From Cupriavidus sp. AU9028 (GTDB lineage: Bacteria > Pseudomonadota > Gammaproteobacteria > Burkholderiales > Burkholderiaceae): DNA of 64,000 nucleotides. Position numbers and translations under genes: made by a program. This document shows, one piece after another, positions 35,795 through 43,532 of this stretch (position 1 is the first letter of the stretch; each line of letters begins with the position of its first letter). The DNA lies in assembly GCF_019795295.1 (NCBI RefSeq), contig NZ_JAIMCG010000012.1:62001-126000 (forward strand). The letters are read 5' to 3'. The notes beneath the pieces are model-generated. The model ran no database searches, was not told the DNA's origin, and worked only from the letters and a program-made list of their open reading frames with translations.

Positions 35795-35899
35795 ATAGGC
35801 TAGTATAGCGCAAAGGCTGTCGGCGGATGCAAGCACCTGGGGCGATCCTCCCTTGCCGTCTCGCCGGTCCGCCTCCTGTCCATTGGAGTGCACTTGACG

Positions 35900-36694
35900 A
35901 TGTCCACCCAGCCTCTGCCGTCCGCGCCAGCCGCCGCCCGCGAAAGCGACCCCAACTTCGTTACCGCGCTGGCGCGCGGGCTGGAGCTGCTGCGGTGCTT
36001 TCGTACCGGCGAGACCATGCTCGGCAACCAGGACTTCGTGCGCCGCACCGGCTATCCGAAGGCGACCGTGAGCCGGCTGGCCGGGACGCTGGTGCAGCTG
36101 GGCTATCTGCGTTACGACGACAGCCTGGGCAAGTACGCACTCGATGCCGGGGTGCTCGCGCTCGGCTTCGCCTATCTGGCCAGTTCGGACGTGGTGGCGC
36201 TGGCGCGCCCGCATATGCTGGCGTTCGCGCAGACGCACGGCGTGTCGGTGTCGCTGGGAAGGCGCGAGCGGCTGGAAGTGGTCTATCTGGAGTCGATCCG
36301 CAACGATGCGGGCGCGATGCTGGGCCTGGGCGTCGGTTCGCGGCTATCGCTGCTGTCCAGCTCGATGGGACGGGCCTATCTGGCCGCGCTGCCCACGGGG
36401 CGGCGGGAGAAGCTGCTGGGCGAACTGGCGGCGGCCTATCCGGAGCAGTGGCGCAGCCAGGAGGCGCCGATGCGCGCCGCGCTGGAGCGGGCGCAGCAGC
36501 TGGGCTACGCCTCGTCGTTCCGCGACTGGCACCCGGCGATCCACGCGTGCGCGGTGGCATTCAAGCCCGTGGGGGAGAAGGAGCTGCATATGCTCAGCTG
36601 CAGCGCCTCCTACGTGGCGGTCGACGAGGCAGCCTTCCATGACAGGCTGGCGCCGGCGCTGATGGAGCTGGCGCAGCGGCTGTCGGGTGCCTGA
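35900..36694 (+). CDS. IclR-family transcriptional regulator
   Basis: 264 residues from MSTQPLPSAP (ATG at 35900, GGAG upstream). The N-terminal winged helix-turn-helix is visible in TALARGLELLRCF and NQDFVRRTGYPKATVSRLAG. The C-terminal effector domain contains YALDAGVLALGFAYLAS, SVSLGRRERLEVVYLESIR, SSSMGRAYLAALP and AVAFKPVGEKELHMLSCS. Divergent transcription and the palindrome between them suggest it controls gcdH. The effector is likely glutarate, glutaryl-CoA or a related acid, which is inference only. Confidence 0.93.
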   Translation: MSTQPLPSAPAAARESDPNFVTALARGLELLRCFRTGETMLGNQDFVRRTGYPKATVSRLAGTLVQLGYLRYDDSLGKYALDAGVLALGFAYLASSDVVALARPHMLAFAQTHGVSVSLGRRERLEVVYLESIRNDAGAMLGLGVGSRLSLLSSSMGRAYLAALPTGRREKLLGELAAAYPEQWRSQEAPMRAALERAQQLGYASSFRDWHPAIHACAVAFKPVGEKELHMLSCSASYVAVDEAAFHDRLAPALMELAQRLSGA

Positions 36695-36717
36695 ACGAGG
36701 CAGGCGACGGCAGCGGA

Positions 36718-37614
36718 TTACAGGTCGGTGCGCAGCTTCCACAGCTCGGGGAACAGCACCACGTCGAGCATCTTGCGCAGATAGCTGACGCCAGCGGTGC
36801 CGCCGGTGCCGCGCTTGAAGCCGATCACCCGTTCGACCGTGGTGACATGCCGGAAGCGCCATTGGCGGAAGGCGTCCTCCAGGTCGACGAATTTCTCGCC
36901 CAGTTCGTACAGTTGCCAGTGCGCCTCGGGTTTGCGGTAGATCTCCAGCCAGGCGGCTTCGACCGACGCGTTCTCACCGGCCGGCTGGGTCCAGTCGCGC
37001 TCGACGCATTGGGGGTCGATGGCGAAGCCGCGGCGCGCCATCAGGCGGATGGCCTCGTCGTACAGCGATGGCGTGCGCAGCGCCTCCTCGACCAGCGCGT
37101 GATGCTCGGCGCGATGGGCATGCGGGCGCAGCATCGCGGCGTTCTTGTTGCCGAGGATGAACTCGATCTCCCGGTACTGGAAGGACTGGAAGCCGGACGA
37201 CATGCCCAGGTACGGCCGCATCGCCGAGTACTCGGGCGGCGTCATCGTGGCGAGCACATTCCACGCCTGCACCAGCTGGTCCATGATGCGCGAAACTCGG
37301 GTCAGCATCTTGAAGGCCGGCGGCAGATCGTCGCGCTTGACCGCCTCGCGCGCCGCGCGCAGCTCGTGCAGCATCAGCTTCATCCACAGTTCGGTGGTCT
37401 GGTGCTGGACGATGAACAGCATCTCGTTGTGATCGGGCGAGAGCGGATGCTGCGCGTTCAGGATCTGGTCCAGCGCCAGGTAGTCGCCGTAGCTCATCTG
37501 CTGCTCGAAGGACATCTGGGCGCCGTGCCACTGGGCGTCCTTCGATGCGTCCCCGTGGAAGGGGCAGCCGCCTGCGGGGCTGGCCGGTGCGTCGTTGCTG
37601 TTGCCGGATTGCAT
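36718..37614 (-). CDS. kynA: Tryptophan 2,3-dioxygenase
   Basis: 298 residues from the ATG with AGGA eight bases upstream; an ATG five codons earlier (37629) is also possible. Haem enzyme opening the indole ring of tryptophan to N-formylkynurenine. Family segments are [70 protein letters not shown], and the substrate-binding [32 protein letters not shown] contains the proximal haem histidine. The N-terminal CPFHG is seen in Cupriavidus proteins. Third gene of kynB-kynU-kynA. Confidence 0.97.
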   Translation of the reverse strand: MQSGNSNDAPASPAGGCPFHGDASKDAQWHGAQMSFEQQMSYGDYLALDQILNAQHPLSPDHNEMLFIVQHQTTELWMKLMLHELRAAREAVKRDDLPPAFKMLTRVSRIMDQLVQAWNVLATMTPPEYSAMRPYLGMSSGFQSFQYREIEFILGNKNAAMLRPHAHRAEHHALVEEALRTPSLYDEAIRLMARRGFAIDPQCVERDWTQPAGENASVEAAWLEIYRKPEAHWQLYELGEKFVDLEDAFRQWRFRHVTTVERVIGFKRGTGGTAGVSYLRKMLDVVLFPELWKLRTDL

Positions 37615-37666
37615 TTGTGGGTCCTGCATGGTTGTTGCGTGGTGGCGAGGGCAGCCGTGCGGCCAG

Positions 37667-38923
37667 TTACGTTACCGCCCCGCGTTCCTGGAACGCCGGG
37701 TCGCGCCACTGCTCGCCGTCGAGCACGTCCCGCAGCGCCTCGACTGCATCCCAGACATCGGCAAAGCCGGTGTACAGCGGCGTGAAGCCGAAGCGCATGA
37801 TGTTCGGTTCACGATAGTCGCCAATCACGCCGCGCGCGATCAGGGCCTGCACCACGGCGTAGCCTTCGGGATGGGCGAAGCTGACCTGGCTGCCGCGGCA
37901 GGCGTGCGCGCGTGGCGTGACCAGCGTCAACGGATGCCGCCCGCAGCGCGATTCCACCAGTTCGATGAACAGGTCGGTCAGCTGCAGCGACTTGGCCCGC
38001 AGCGCCTGCATGTCGGTGCGCGCGAAGATCTCCAGCCCACACTCCACCATGGCGAGCGACGTGATCGGCTGGGTGCCGCAGAGGAATCGCGCGATGCCCG
38101 GGCGCGGGCGGTAATGCGGCTCCATCGCGAACGGCTGCGCATGACCCCACCAGCCGGACAGGGGTTGCCAGAAGGCGTCGCGCAGCGCCGGGGCGACCCA
38201 CAGGAAGGCCGGCGCGCCGGGGCCGCCGTTCAGGTACTTGTAGGTGCAGCCGACCGCGTAGTCGGCGCCGCAGCCGTTCAGCGACACCGGCACGGCGCCG
38301 GCCGAATGCGCCAGGTCCCACACCGTCAGTGCGCCCCGCGCGTGCGCCAGCTCGGTCAGCGCCGCCATGTCGAGCATCTCGCCGCTGCGGTAGTTGACGT
38401 GGGTCAGCATCAGCACCGCGACGTCCTCGCGCACCGCGGCGTCGATGGCGTCCGGAGAATCGACCAGGCGCAGGCTGTAGCCCTGCTGCAGCAGGTCGGC
38501 CAGCCCCTGCGCGATATAGAGATCGGTGGGGAAGTTGCTGCGCTCGGACACGATCACCTTGCGCGCGGGATCGCGCTGTCCCTGCACGCGCAGCGCGGCG
38601 GCCAGTACCTTGAACAGGTTGGCCGAGGTGGTGTCGGTCACCACCACTTCGTCCGGACCGGCGCCGATCAGCGGCGCCAGCAGGTTGCCCAGCCGCTGCG
38701 GCAGCGCGAACCAGCCGGCGGTATTCCAGCTGCGGATCAGGCCCTCGCCCCATTCCTGCTCCACCACCAGGGCGGCACGGGCAGCGGCCGCGCGCGGGCG
38801 CGCGCCCAGCGAATTGCCGTCGAGGTAGATCACGCCCTCGGGCAGCGCGAAGGCCGTGCGCAGGGGGGCCAGAGGATCTTGCCGGTCCAGTGCCAGGCAT
38901 TGCTCGCGGGTTTGGATCGTCAT
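37667..38923 (-). CDS. kynU: Kynureninase
   Basis: 418 residues. PLP enzyme cleaving kynurenine to anthranilate and alanine. Seen are [107 protein letters not shown], and the Schiff-base lysine in [36 protein letters not shown] and [13 protein letters not shown] close the list. All key residues are intact. Lies 48 bases after kynB and 52 before kynA. Confidence 0.98.
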   Translation of the reverse strand: MTIQTREQCLALDRQDPLAPLRTAFALPEGVIYLDGNSLGARPRAAAARAALVVEQEWGEGLIRSWNTAGWFALPQRLGNLLAPLIGAGPDEVVVTDTTSANLFKVLAAALRVQGQRDPARKVIVSERSNFPTDLYIAQGLADLLQQGYSLRLVDSPDAIDAAVREDVAVLMLTHVNYRSGEMLDMAALTELAHARGALTVWDLAHSAGAVPVSLNGCGADYAVGCTYKYLNGGPGAPAFLWVAPALRDAFWQPLSGWWGHAQPFAMEPHYRPRPGIARFLCGTQPITSLAMVECGLEIFARTDMQALRAKSLQLTDLFIELVESRCGRHPLTLVTPRAHACRGSQVSFAHPEGYAVVQALIARGVIGDYREPNIMRFGFTPLYTGFADVWDAVEALRDVLDGEQWRDPAFQERGAVT

Positions 38924-38971
38924 GGTGTCCGGTTCGATTTGCAGTGGAAGGGCGGGGAAATTGGCCGCGGT

Positions 38972-39643
38972 TCAGCGCAGGCTGCGCAGCACGGCGCGCA
39001 CGGGGCTGGCGTCCAGGGTGGCGAAGCGCAGCGGCAAGGCGATCAGCTCGTAGTCGCCGGGCGGGACCGCATCGAGCACCAGTCCTTCGAGAATCGCCAT
39101 GCGGTGCCGGTGCACGGTGTGATGCGCGTCCATGGTTTTCGACTGCTGCGGGTCGAGCGACGGCGTGTCGATGCCGACCAGCCGCACGCCATGCGCGGCC
39201 AGCCGATCGAGCGTGGCCGGGGCGACCGCGCAGAAGTTGGCGTCCCAGCTCGCCAGCGGTGCGTTGGCGTAGGTCCGCAGCAACACGCGCGGCGGCACGC
39301 CATCGAGCTGGCCCTCCAGGTGCGCCGGCTCGACCAGCGGCGACGCGCCGATGCAATGGATGACACGGCAAGGGCCGAGGTAGGCGGTCAGGTCGACTTC
39401 GCCGATCGGTACGCCGGCGGCGTCGTAATGCAGCGGGGCGTCGGCGTGCGCGCCGGTGTGCGGCGACAGCGTGATGCGTCCGACGTTGACGGGGCAATGC
39501 TGGTCAAGCTGCCAGGCGACCTCCTGCCGGAAGGGCGTGTCGCCCGGCCAGACCGGCGTGGCCGGCGACAGCGGCGGACTGATGTCCCACAGCCGGCGCT
39601 GTTCCGAGTGGTGCAAGGCTTCCGAGGCGATGGCGTGGTCCAT
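38972..39643 (-). CDS. kynB: Kynurenine formamidase
   Basis: 223 residues, the bacterial zinc-type formamidase (cyclase family). Hydrolyses N-formylkynurenine to kynurenine and formate. The signature [16 protein letters not shown] carries the HxGxHxDxPxH metal site. [20 protein letters not shown] at the N-terminus and the C-terminal [27 protein letters not shown] are typical. First gene of the kyn operon; the divergent kynR lies 143 bases away. Confidence 0.97.
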   Translation of the reverse strand: MDHAIASEALHHSEQRRLWDISPPLSPATPVWPGDTPFRQEVAWQLDQHCPVNVGRITLSPHTGAHADAPLHYDAAGVPIGEVDLTAYLGPCRVIHCIGASPLVEPAHLEGQLDGVPPRVLLRTYANAPLASWDANFCAVAPATLDRLAAHGVRLVGIDTPSLDPQQSKTMDAHHTVHRHRMAILEGLVLDAVPPGDYELIALPLRFATLDASPVRAVLRSLR

Positions 39644-39679
39644 GGTCAGGCGCGCGCGGCGGCGACGGTCGGGATGGGG

Positions 39680-39753
39680 GCATGATAGTCAATCTCGCCT
39701 CGAATGAGCTTGCTATCTGGTGGGGCGAAACGCGGAATAGTCGAATATCATGC
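39680..39753. promoter_or_regulatory. Candidate KynR-binding region between kynB and kynR
   Basis: GCATGATA (39680-39687) recurs as its exact reverse complement TATCATGC (39746-39753), 58 bases apart. ATAGTC also repeats at 39685-39690 and 39737-39742. Spaced palindromic half-sites across a divergent promoter fit an Lrp-family octamer that wraps DNA. Lrp-type KynR is known to activate kyn genes in related bacteria; the sites here are my proposal. Confidence 0.45.
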
Positions 39754-39786
39754 GAGGAATTCAAGAAATCAGGCAAGAATTTTCGA

Positions 39787-40284
39787 ATGAACCTCGACGC
39801 CACCGACCTGCGCATCCTCGAGTGCCTGCAAAGGAATGGGCGCATCAGCAACCAGGAACTGGCCGAGCGCGTGGCGCTGTCGCCATCGGCTTGCCTGCGG
39901 CGCGTTCGCCTGCTGGAAGAGAGCGGCATCATTGGCGGCTATCACGCCTGGTTCGACGCCGAGCGGCTGGGGCTGGAGCTGGAAGCCATCGTGCAGGTGT
40001 CGATGCGGCATGACGTGGAGGGCTGGCACGACACCTTCAACGCCGCGGTGCAGGGCTGGCCGGAGGTGCTGTCCGCCTATGTGATCACCGGCGATAGCAA
40101 TTACATCCTGCGCGTGCAGGCGCGCAATCTGAAGCACTACTCGGACTTCATCGTGAACCGGCTGTATCGGACGCCGGGCGTGATGGATATCCGCTCCAAC
40201 ATCGTGCTGCAGCGGATCAAGACCGGGGGATCGCCGCTGGCGCTGCTGCAGCCCGGCGCCCCCCGCGACACGGTGCCGGGCTGA
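39787..40284 (+). CDS. kynR: Lrp/AsnC-family regulator of the kynurenine operon
   Basis: 165 residues from MNLDATDLRILECLQRNGR, the classical Lrp start; upstream in-frame codons are promoter sequence. The helix-turn-helix NQELAERVALSPSACLRRVRLLEESG is at residues 20-45 (read in two pieces). The RAM effector domain follows: LELEAIVQVSMRHDVEGW, EVLSAYVITGDSNYILRV and YSDFIVNRLYRTPGV. Divergent from kynB, as in other beta-proteobacteria where KynR responds to kynurenine. Confidence 0.92.
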   Translation: MNLDATDLRILECLQRNGRISNQELAERVALSPSACLRRVRLLEESGIIGGYHAWFDAERLGLELEAIVQVSMRHDVEGWHDTFNAAVQGWPEVLSAYVITGDSNYILRVQARNLKHYSDFIVNRLYRTPGVMDIRSNIVLQRIKTGGSPLALLQPGAPRDTVPG

Positions 40285-40308
40285 TGGCGGGATGCGGCGG
40301 GGAGGGAG

Positions 40309-40746
40309 CTAGCGCGTGGTGCCGGCGTGCAGTGCGATCAGCCGCCGCAGCGTCTGCTTGAGCCGTTCGCTGTCGCTGCCGCCGAAGGCGGCCAGCACCT
40401 GGGCTTCGTGCGCCGCCGCCTGCTGCAGCAGCGGCTGCGCGCGCTGGCGGCCACTGTCGGTGATCGACACCAGCGCATGGCGGCGATCCGGCGCGCTCCC
40501 GCGATGACGCACCACCAGCCCGTCCGCCTGCATGCGGTCGATCAGCTTGGTCAGCGTCGGCTGCTTGGTCAGCGTGATGTCGGCCAGCGTGCCCACCGTG
40601 CAGGCCTCGCGGTCGGCCAGCGTGGCCAGTACCCGCCATTCCGGCACGCTCAGGCCCGCCGCCTCCACCTTGCGATGGAATTCGCCGGAGATCAGGTGGC
40701 TGGCTCGCGCAAGCAGATAGGGCAGGTAGCCGTCGACGAAGGTCAT
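40309..40746 (-). CDS. MarR-family regulator of the NicX-like catabolic island
   Basis: 145 residues, winged helix: YLLARASHLISGEFHRKVEA (dimer helix), SVPEWRVLATLADREACTV, LADITLTKQPTLTKLIDRM (recognition helix) and the wing VRHRGSAPDRRHALVSITDSG. MarR repressors respond to aromatic acids or their CoA esters. It lies 40 bases downstream of the flavin-reductase gene, in one unit with it. Both are divergent from the dioxygenase operon, whose control region contains overlapping palindromes. The nicotinate regulator NicR is also of this family; orthology is not claimed. Confidence 0.9.
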   Translation of the reverse strand: MTFVDGYLPYLLARASHLISGEFHRKVEAAGLSVPEWRVLATLADREACTVGTLADITLTKQPTLTKLIDRMQADGLVVRHRGSAPDRRHALVSITDSGRQRAQPLLQQAAAHEAQVLAAFGGSDSERLKQTLRRLIALHAGTTR

Positions 40747-40786
40747 GGTCGGTCCGTGCCCGCCCGCCGCTGTGCTGTCGCGCCGC

Positions 40787-41341
40787 TCAGTCGCGCAGCG
40801 GACAGATGGTGGAAAACTCGCCGCTCTGGAAGATCAGCGGCAGCCCGCCGCCTTCGCGAATGCCGCAGCGCTCGACTTCGCCGACGAAGATCACGTGATC
40901 GCCTTCGTCATAGCGGCTGCGGTTGTGGCATTCGAACCAGGCCAGCGCATTGCCCAGGATCGGCAGGCCGGTCTCGGACAGCCGGTAGTCGACGCCGGCG
41001 AAGCGGTCTCCCTTGAGCGTCGCGAAGCGCTGGCACAGGTCCAGCTGCGTGGCGGCCAGCACGTTGACGATGTAGTGCGAACCGCCGCGGAACATCGGCA
41101 GGCTGTTGGCGCTGGTGGCCATGCTCCACAGCACCAGTGGCGGGTCCAGCGAGACCGAGTTGAACGAGCTGGCGGTGACGCCAACGAACGGCGGGTCGCC
41201 GGCCGTTTGCCGGATCCCGCGTGTGGTGATCACGGTTACGCCGGTGGCGAACTGCGACAGCGCGCGGCGGAAGTGCCGGGCATCGAAGTCGGGCGCGGCG
41301 GCCTGACCCTGGCGGGACGGGTTGGTGTCAGGCAATCCCAT
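40787..41341 (-). CDS. NAD(P)H:flavin oxidoreductase (HpaC-like reductase component)
   Basis: 184 residues from ATG 41341; an ATG eight codons earlier lies inside a palindrome and is less likely the start. Single flavin-reductase-like split barrel: FDARHFRRALSQFATGVTVIT, GVTASSFNSVSLDPPLVLWS, FRGGSHYIVNVLAATQLDLC, RFATLKGDRFAGVDYRL, LAWFECHNRSRYDEGDHVIFVGEV. These proteins hand reduced FMN or FAD to a separate oxygenase. Here the only plausible partner is the acyl-CoA-dehydrogenase-fold protein across the divergent promoter. The insert RQTAGDPPFV is slightly unusual. Confidence 0.88.
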   Translation of the reverse strand: MGLPDTNPSRQGQAAAPDFDARHFRRALSQFATGVTVITTRGIRQTAGDPPFVGVTASSFNSVSLDPPLVLWSMATSANSLPMFRGGSHYIVNVLAATQLDLCQRFATLKGDRFAGVDYRLSETGLPILGNALAWFECHNRSRYDEGDHVIFVGEVERCGIREGGGLPLIFQSGEFSTICPLRD

Positions 41342-41357
41342 AGCTGAGGCACCACTG

Positions 41358-41380
41358 AATTTCATGAAATTTCATATATT
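41358..41380. promoter_or_regulatory. Overlapping palindromes, candidate MarR operator
   Basis: AATTTCATGAAATT (41358-41371) and ATGAAATTTCAT (41364-41375) are both perfect palindromes and share eight bases. TATATT (41375-41380) follows as a possible -10 for the plus-strand operon. This A/T-rich island stands out in a region of very high G+C and lies between the flavin reductase and the dioxygenase genes. Confidence 0.6.
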
Positions 41381-41521
41381 ATTGGCGCCAGACGGGGGAA
41401 TCACAAGCGCCGCGGCCATTGCGCTGGCGGCGGCGTCGGGCGCGCCGTTCTCTCTCGACTGCCCGAAACCCGCAACAGTCATGCCCGGTGTCCGGCGGGC
41501 CGCGCCGTCAGGAGGAGAGAC

Positions 41522-42598
41522 ATGCTGCTCGAGCAGATCGAACATCGCTGGCTGGCGGCCTTTCGCCGCACGCTGGAGCTTTGCGCGCTGGCGCCCGGCG
41601 ATGTGGTAGGGATTGTAACGGAGTCGCAATCCCGACAAGTCCTTGTGGAGTTGGCCGACCTGGCGGTGCAGGCGATGGGAGCGACGCCCGTTCGCCTGCG
41701 CGTGCCGACGCCCGCGCTCGACGTGCCGGCGCCGGTGCGCTCGACCGGGGCCAGCGACGCGCTGCAGCAGCTGGAGCCGGTGATCGCGGCGCTGTCGCGC
41801 TGCCAGCTGGTACTCGACTGCACGGTGGAGGGCCTGCTGCATGCGCCAGAGCTGCCGCGCATTCTGGCGGGCGCCGACGGCGTGGTGCCCCGCCTGCTGA
41901 TGATCAGCAACGAACATCCGGAAATCCTCGAACGCTGCCTGCCCGATGCCCAGCTGGAAAGCACGGTCCGGGCGGCAATGCGGCGGCTGCGCGGTGCGCG
42001 CCAGATGCAGGTGAGCTCCGCCGCCGGCACGTCGCTGCAGATCGGCCTGGACGGCGCCCGCGTCGGCGGGGTCTGGGGCTACTGCAACAAGCCAGGCCAG
42101 GTCGCCCACTGGCCGGGCGGCCTATGCCTGGCCTTCCCCGGCGCCGGTCAGGTCAGCGGCACGCTGGTGCTGGCGCCGGGCGACGTCAACCTGACCTTCA
42201 AGACCTATCTGCGCGACCGCATCGTCTGCCAGATCGAGAACGACCATATCGTCGCCATCGAGGGCAGCGGCGTCGATGCGGAGATGATGCGCGGGTACTA
42301 CGCGGCGTGGGCGGATCGCGAGGGCAGCCAGGCCGCCTATGCGGTGTCGCATGTCGGCTGGGGGCTGAACCGGCGCGCGCGCTGGGATGCGCTGGCCTTC
42401 TACGACAAGCGCGACTGCAACGGCACCGAGCTGCGCGCCTTCGCCGGCAACTTCCTCTATTCGACCGGCGCCAACGAGGTGGCGGGCCGGCACACGCTGG
42501 GCCACTTCGACCTGCCGCTGCGCAACTGCACGGTCGCGCTCGATGGCGTGAACGAGGTCGATCAGGGCCAGCTGGTGGAGCCGGGCGCCCAGGGGTAA
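41522..42598 (+). CDS. NicX-like extradiol dioxygenase homologue (2,5-dihydroxypyridine dioxygenase family)
   Basis: 358 residues. Collinear with NicX, the Fe(II) enzyme that opens 2,5-dihydroxypyridine to N-formylmaleamate, throughout its C-terminal two thirds: GTLVLAPGDVNLTFKTYLRD, SHVGWGLNRRARWDA (His277), RAFAGNFLYSTGANEVAG and GHFDLPLRNC (His328, Asp330). HWPGG (His196) is kept. The Glu I recall in NicX just before this (TEYGYADEP) is replaced here (GVWGYCNKP), so the metal site or substrate may differ. The N-terminal third is divergent. Often mislabelled leucyl aminopeptidase. First gene of a four-gene operon; 38 bases before the NicD-like hydrolase. Confidence 0.8.
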   Translation: MLLEQIEHRWLAAFRRTLELCALAPGDVVGIVTESQSRQVLVELADLAVQAMGATPVRLRVPTPALDVPAPVRSTGASDALQQLEPVIAALSRCQLVLDCTVEGLLHAPELPRILAGADGVVPRLLMISNEHPEILERCLPDAQLESTVRAAMRRLRGARQMQVSSAAGTSLQIGLDGARVGGVWGYCNKPGQVAHWPGGLCLAFPGAGQVSGTLVLAPGDVNLTFKTYLRDRIVCQIENDHIVAIEGSGVDAEMMRGYYAAWADREGSQAAYAVSHVGWGLNRRARWDALAFYDKRDCNGTELRAFAGNFLYSTGANEVAGRHTLGHFDLPLRNCTVALDGVNEVDQGQLVEPGAQG

Positions 42599-42635
42599 CG
42601 TCAACGCCTTCCCTTCCGTCACGAGACACGCTTCC

Positions 42636-43472
42636 ATGCCAACCGATCCGGACGCCTTGCCCTCTCCCCAACTGCAGCGCCATGCCAACGGCATCGCCAC
42701 CCTGACCGCCGGCACCGGGCCGGTGGCGCTCGTGCTGCTGCACGGGATCGGCGGCGGCAAGGCGGCCTGGCCCGGACAGCTCGCCGCACTGGCCGCGTGC
42801 GGCTACCGGGCGGTGGCGTGGGACATGCCCGGGTACGGCGACTCGCCGCTGATCGACCCCTACGACTTCGCCGCACTGGCGGCGGCGCTGGTGCCCGTGC
42901 TGGATGCCGAGCGGCAGCAGGGCCGCCGCGTGGTGCTGCTCGGGCACAGCATGGGCGGCATGGTGGCGCAGGAAGCCTGCGCGGCCACGCCGGAGCGGAT
43001 CGACGGCATGGTGCTGTCGGGCACGTCGGCCGCCTTCGGCAAGCCGGATGGCGACTGGCAGCAGGAGTTCGTCGCCGCCCGCACCGCGCCGCTGGATGCG
43101 GGGCAGAGCATGGCGTCGCTGGCCGCCAGCCTGGTGCGCGGCATGGTGGCGCCCGATGCGCCGGCCGAGGGAGTGGCGCTGGCCACCTCGGTGATGGCGG
43201 CCGTGCCGCCGCAGACCTATCGCGCCGCGCTCGGTGCGCTGGTGCGTTTCGACCGGCGCGAGGCGCTTGGCCGCATTGCCGTGCCGGTGCTGCTGCTGGC
43301 GGGCGAGCACGACCGCAATGCCGCGCCGGCGGTGATGGAGCGGATGGCGCCGCGCATCGCCGATGCCGAATACCGGTGCCTGCCAGGCGTCGGCCACCTG
43401 GCCAACATGGAACGGCCGGACCTGTTCAATGCCGCGCTGCTGGACTTCCTGCAGCGCCGCTTTCCGCTGTGA
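42636..43472 (+). CDS. Alpha/beta hydrolase, NicD (N-formylmaleamate deformylase)-like
   Basis: 278 residues. Canonical alpha/beta-hydrolase: oxyanion LLHGIGGGKAAW, AWDMPGYGDSPL, nucleophile Ser105 in LLGHSMGGMVAQEA, Asp226 in LLLAGEHDRNAAP, His254 in LPGVGHLANMERPDLFN. Next to a NicX-like dioxygenase the natural reading is hydrolysis of the N-formyl or amide product of ring opening, as NicD does. The family also contains 3-oxoadipate enol-lactonases and C-C hydrolases, so the reaction is an inference from context. Cytosolic; 60 bases before the next gene. Confidence 0.82.
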   Translation: MPTDPDALPSPQLQRHANGIATLTAGTGPVALVLLHGIGGGKAAWPGQLAALAACGYRAVAWDMPGYGDSPLIDPYDFAALAAALVPVLDAERQQGRRVVLLGHSMGGMVAQEACAATPERIDGMVLSGTSAAFGKPDGDWQQEFVAARTAPLDAGQSMASLAASLVRGMVAPDAPAEGVALATSVMAAVPPQTYRAALGALVRFDRREALGRIAVPVLLLAGEHDRNAAPAVMERMAPRIADAEYRCLPGVGHLANMERPDLFNAALLDFLQRRFPL

Positions 43473-43532
43473 TGACCACGCCGGCCTGACCGAACGCTCC
43501 GATCGGCACAGCCGCCCTTGCGAGGAACCCCG

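Noticed and set aside
41322-41609. A 95-codon plus-strand frame overlapping the start of the NicX-like gene
   Set aside because: It crosses the divergent control region, has no ribosome-binding site, and overlaps genes on both sides in non-coding frames.
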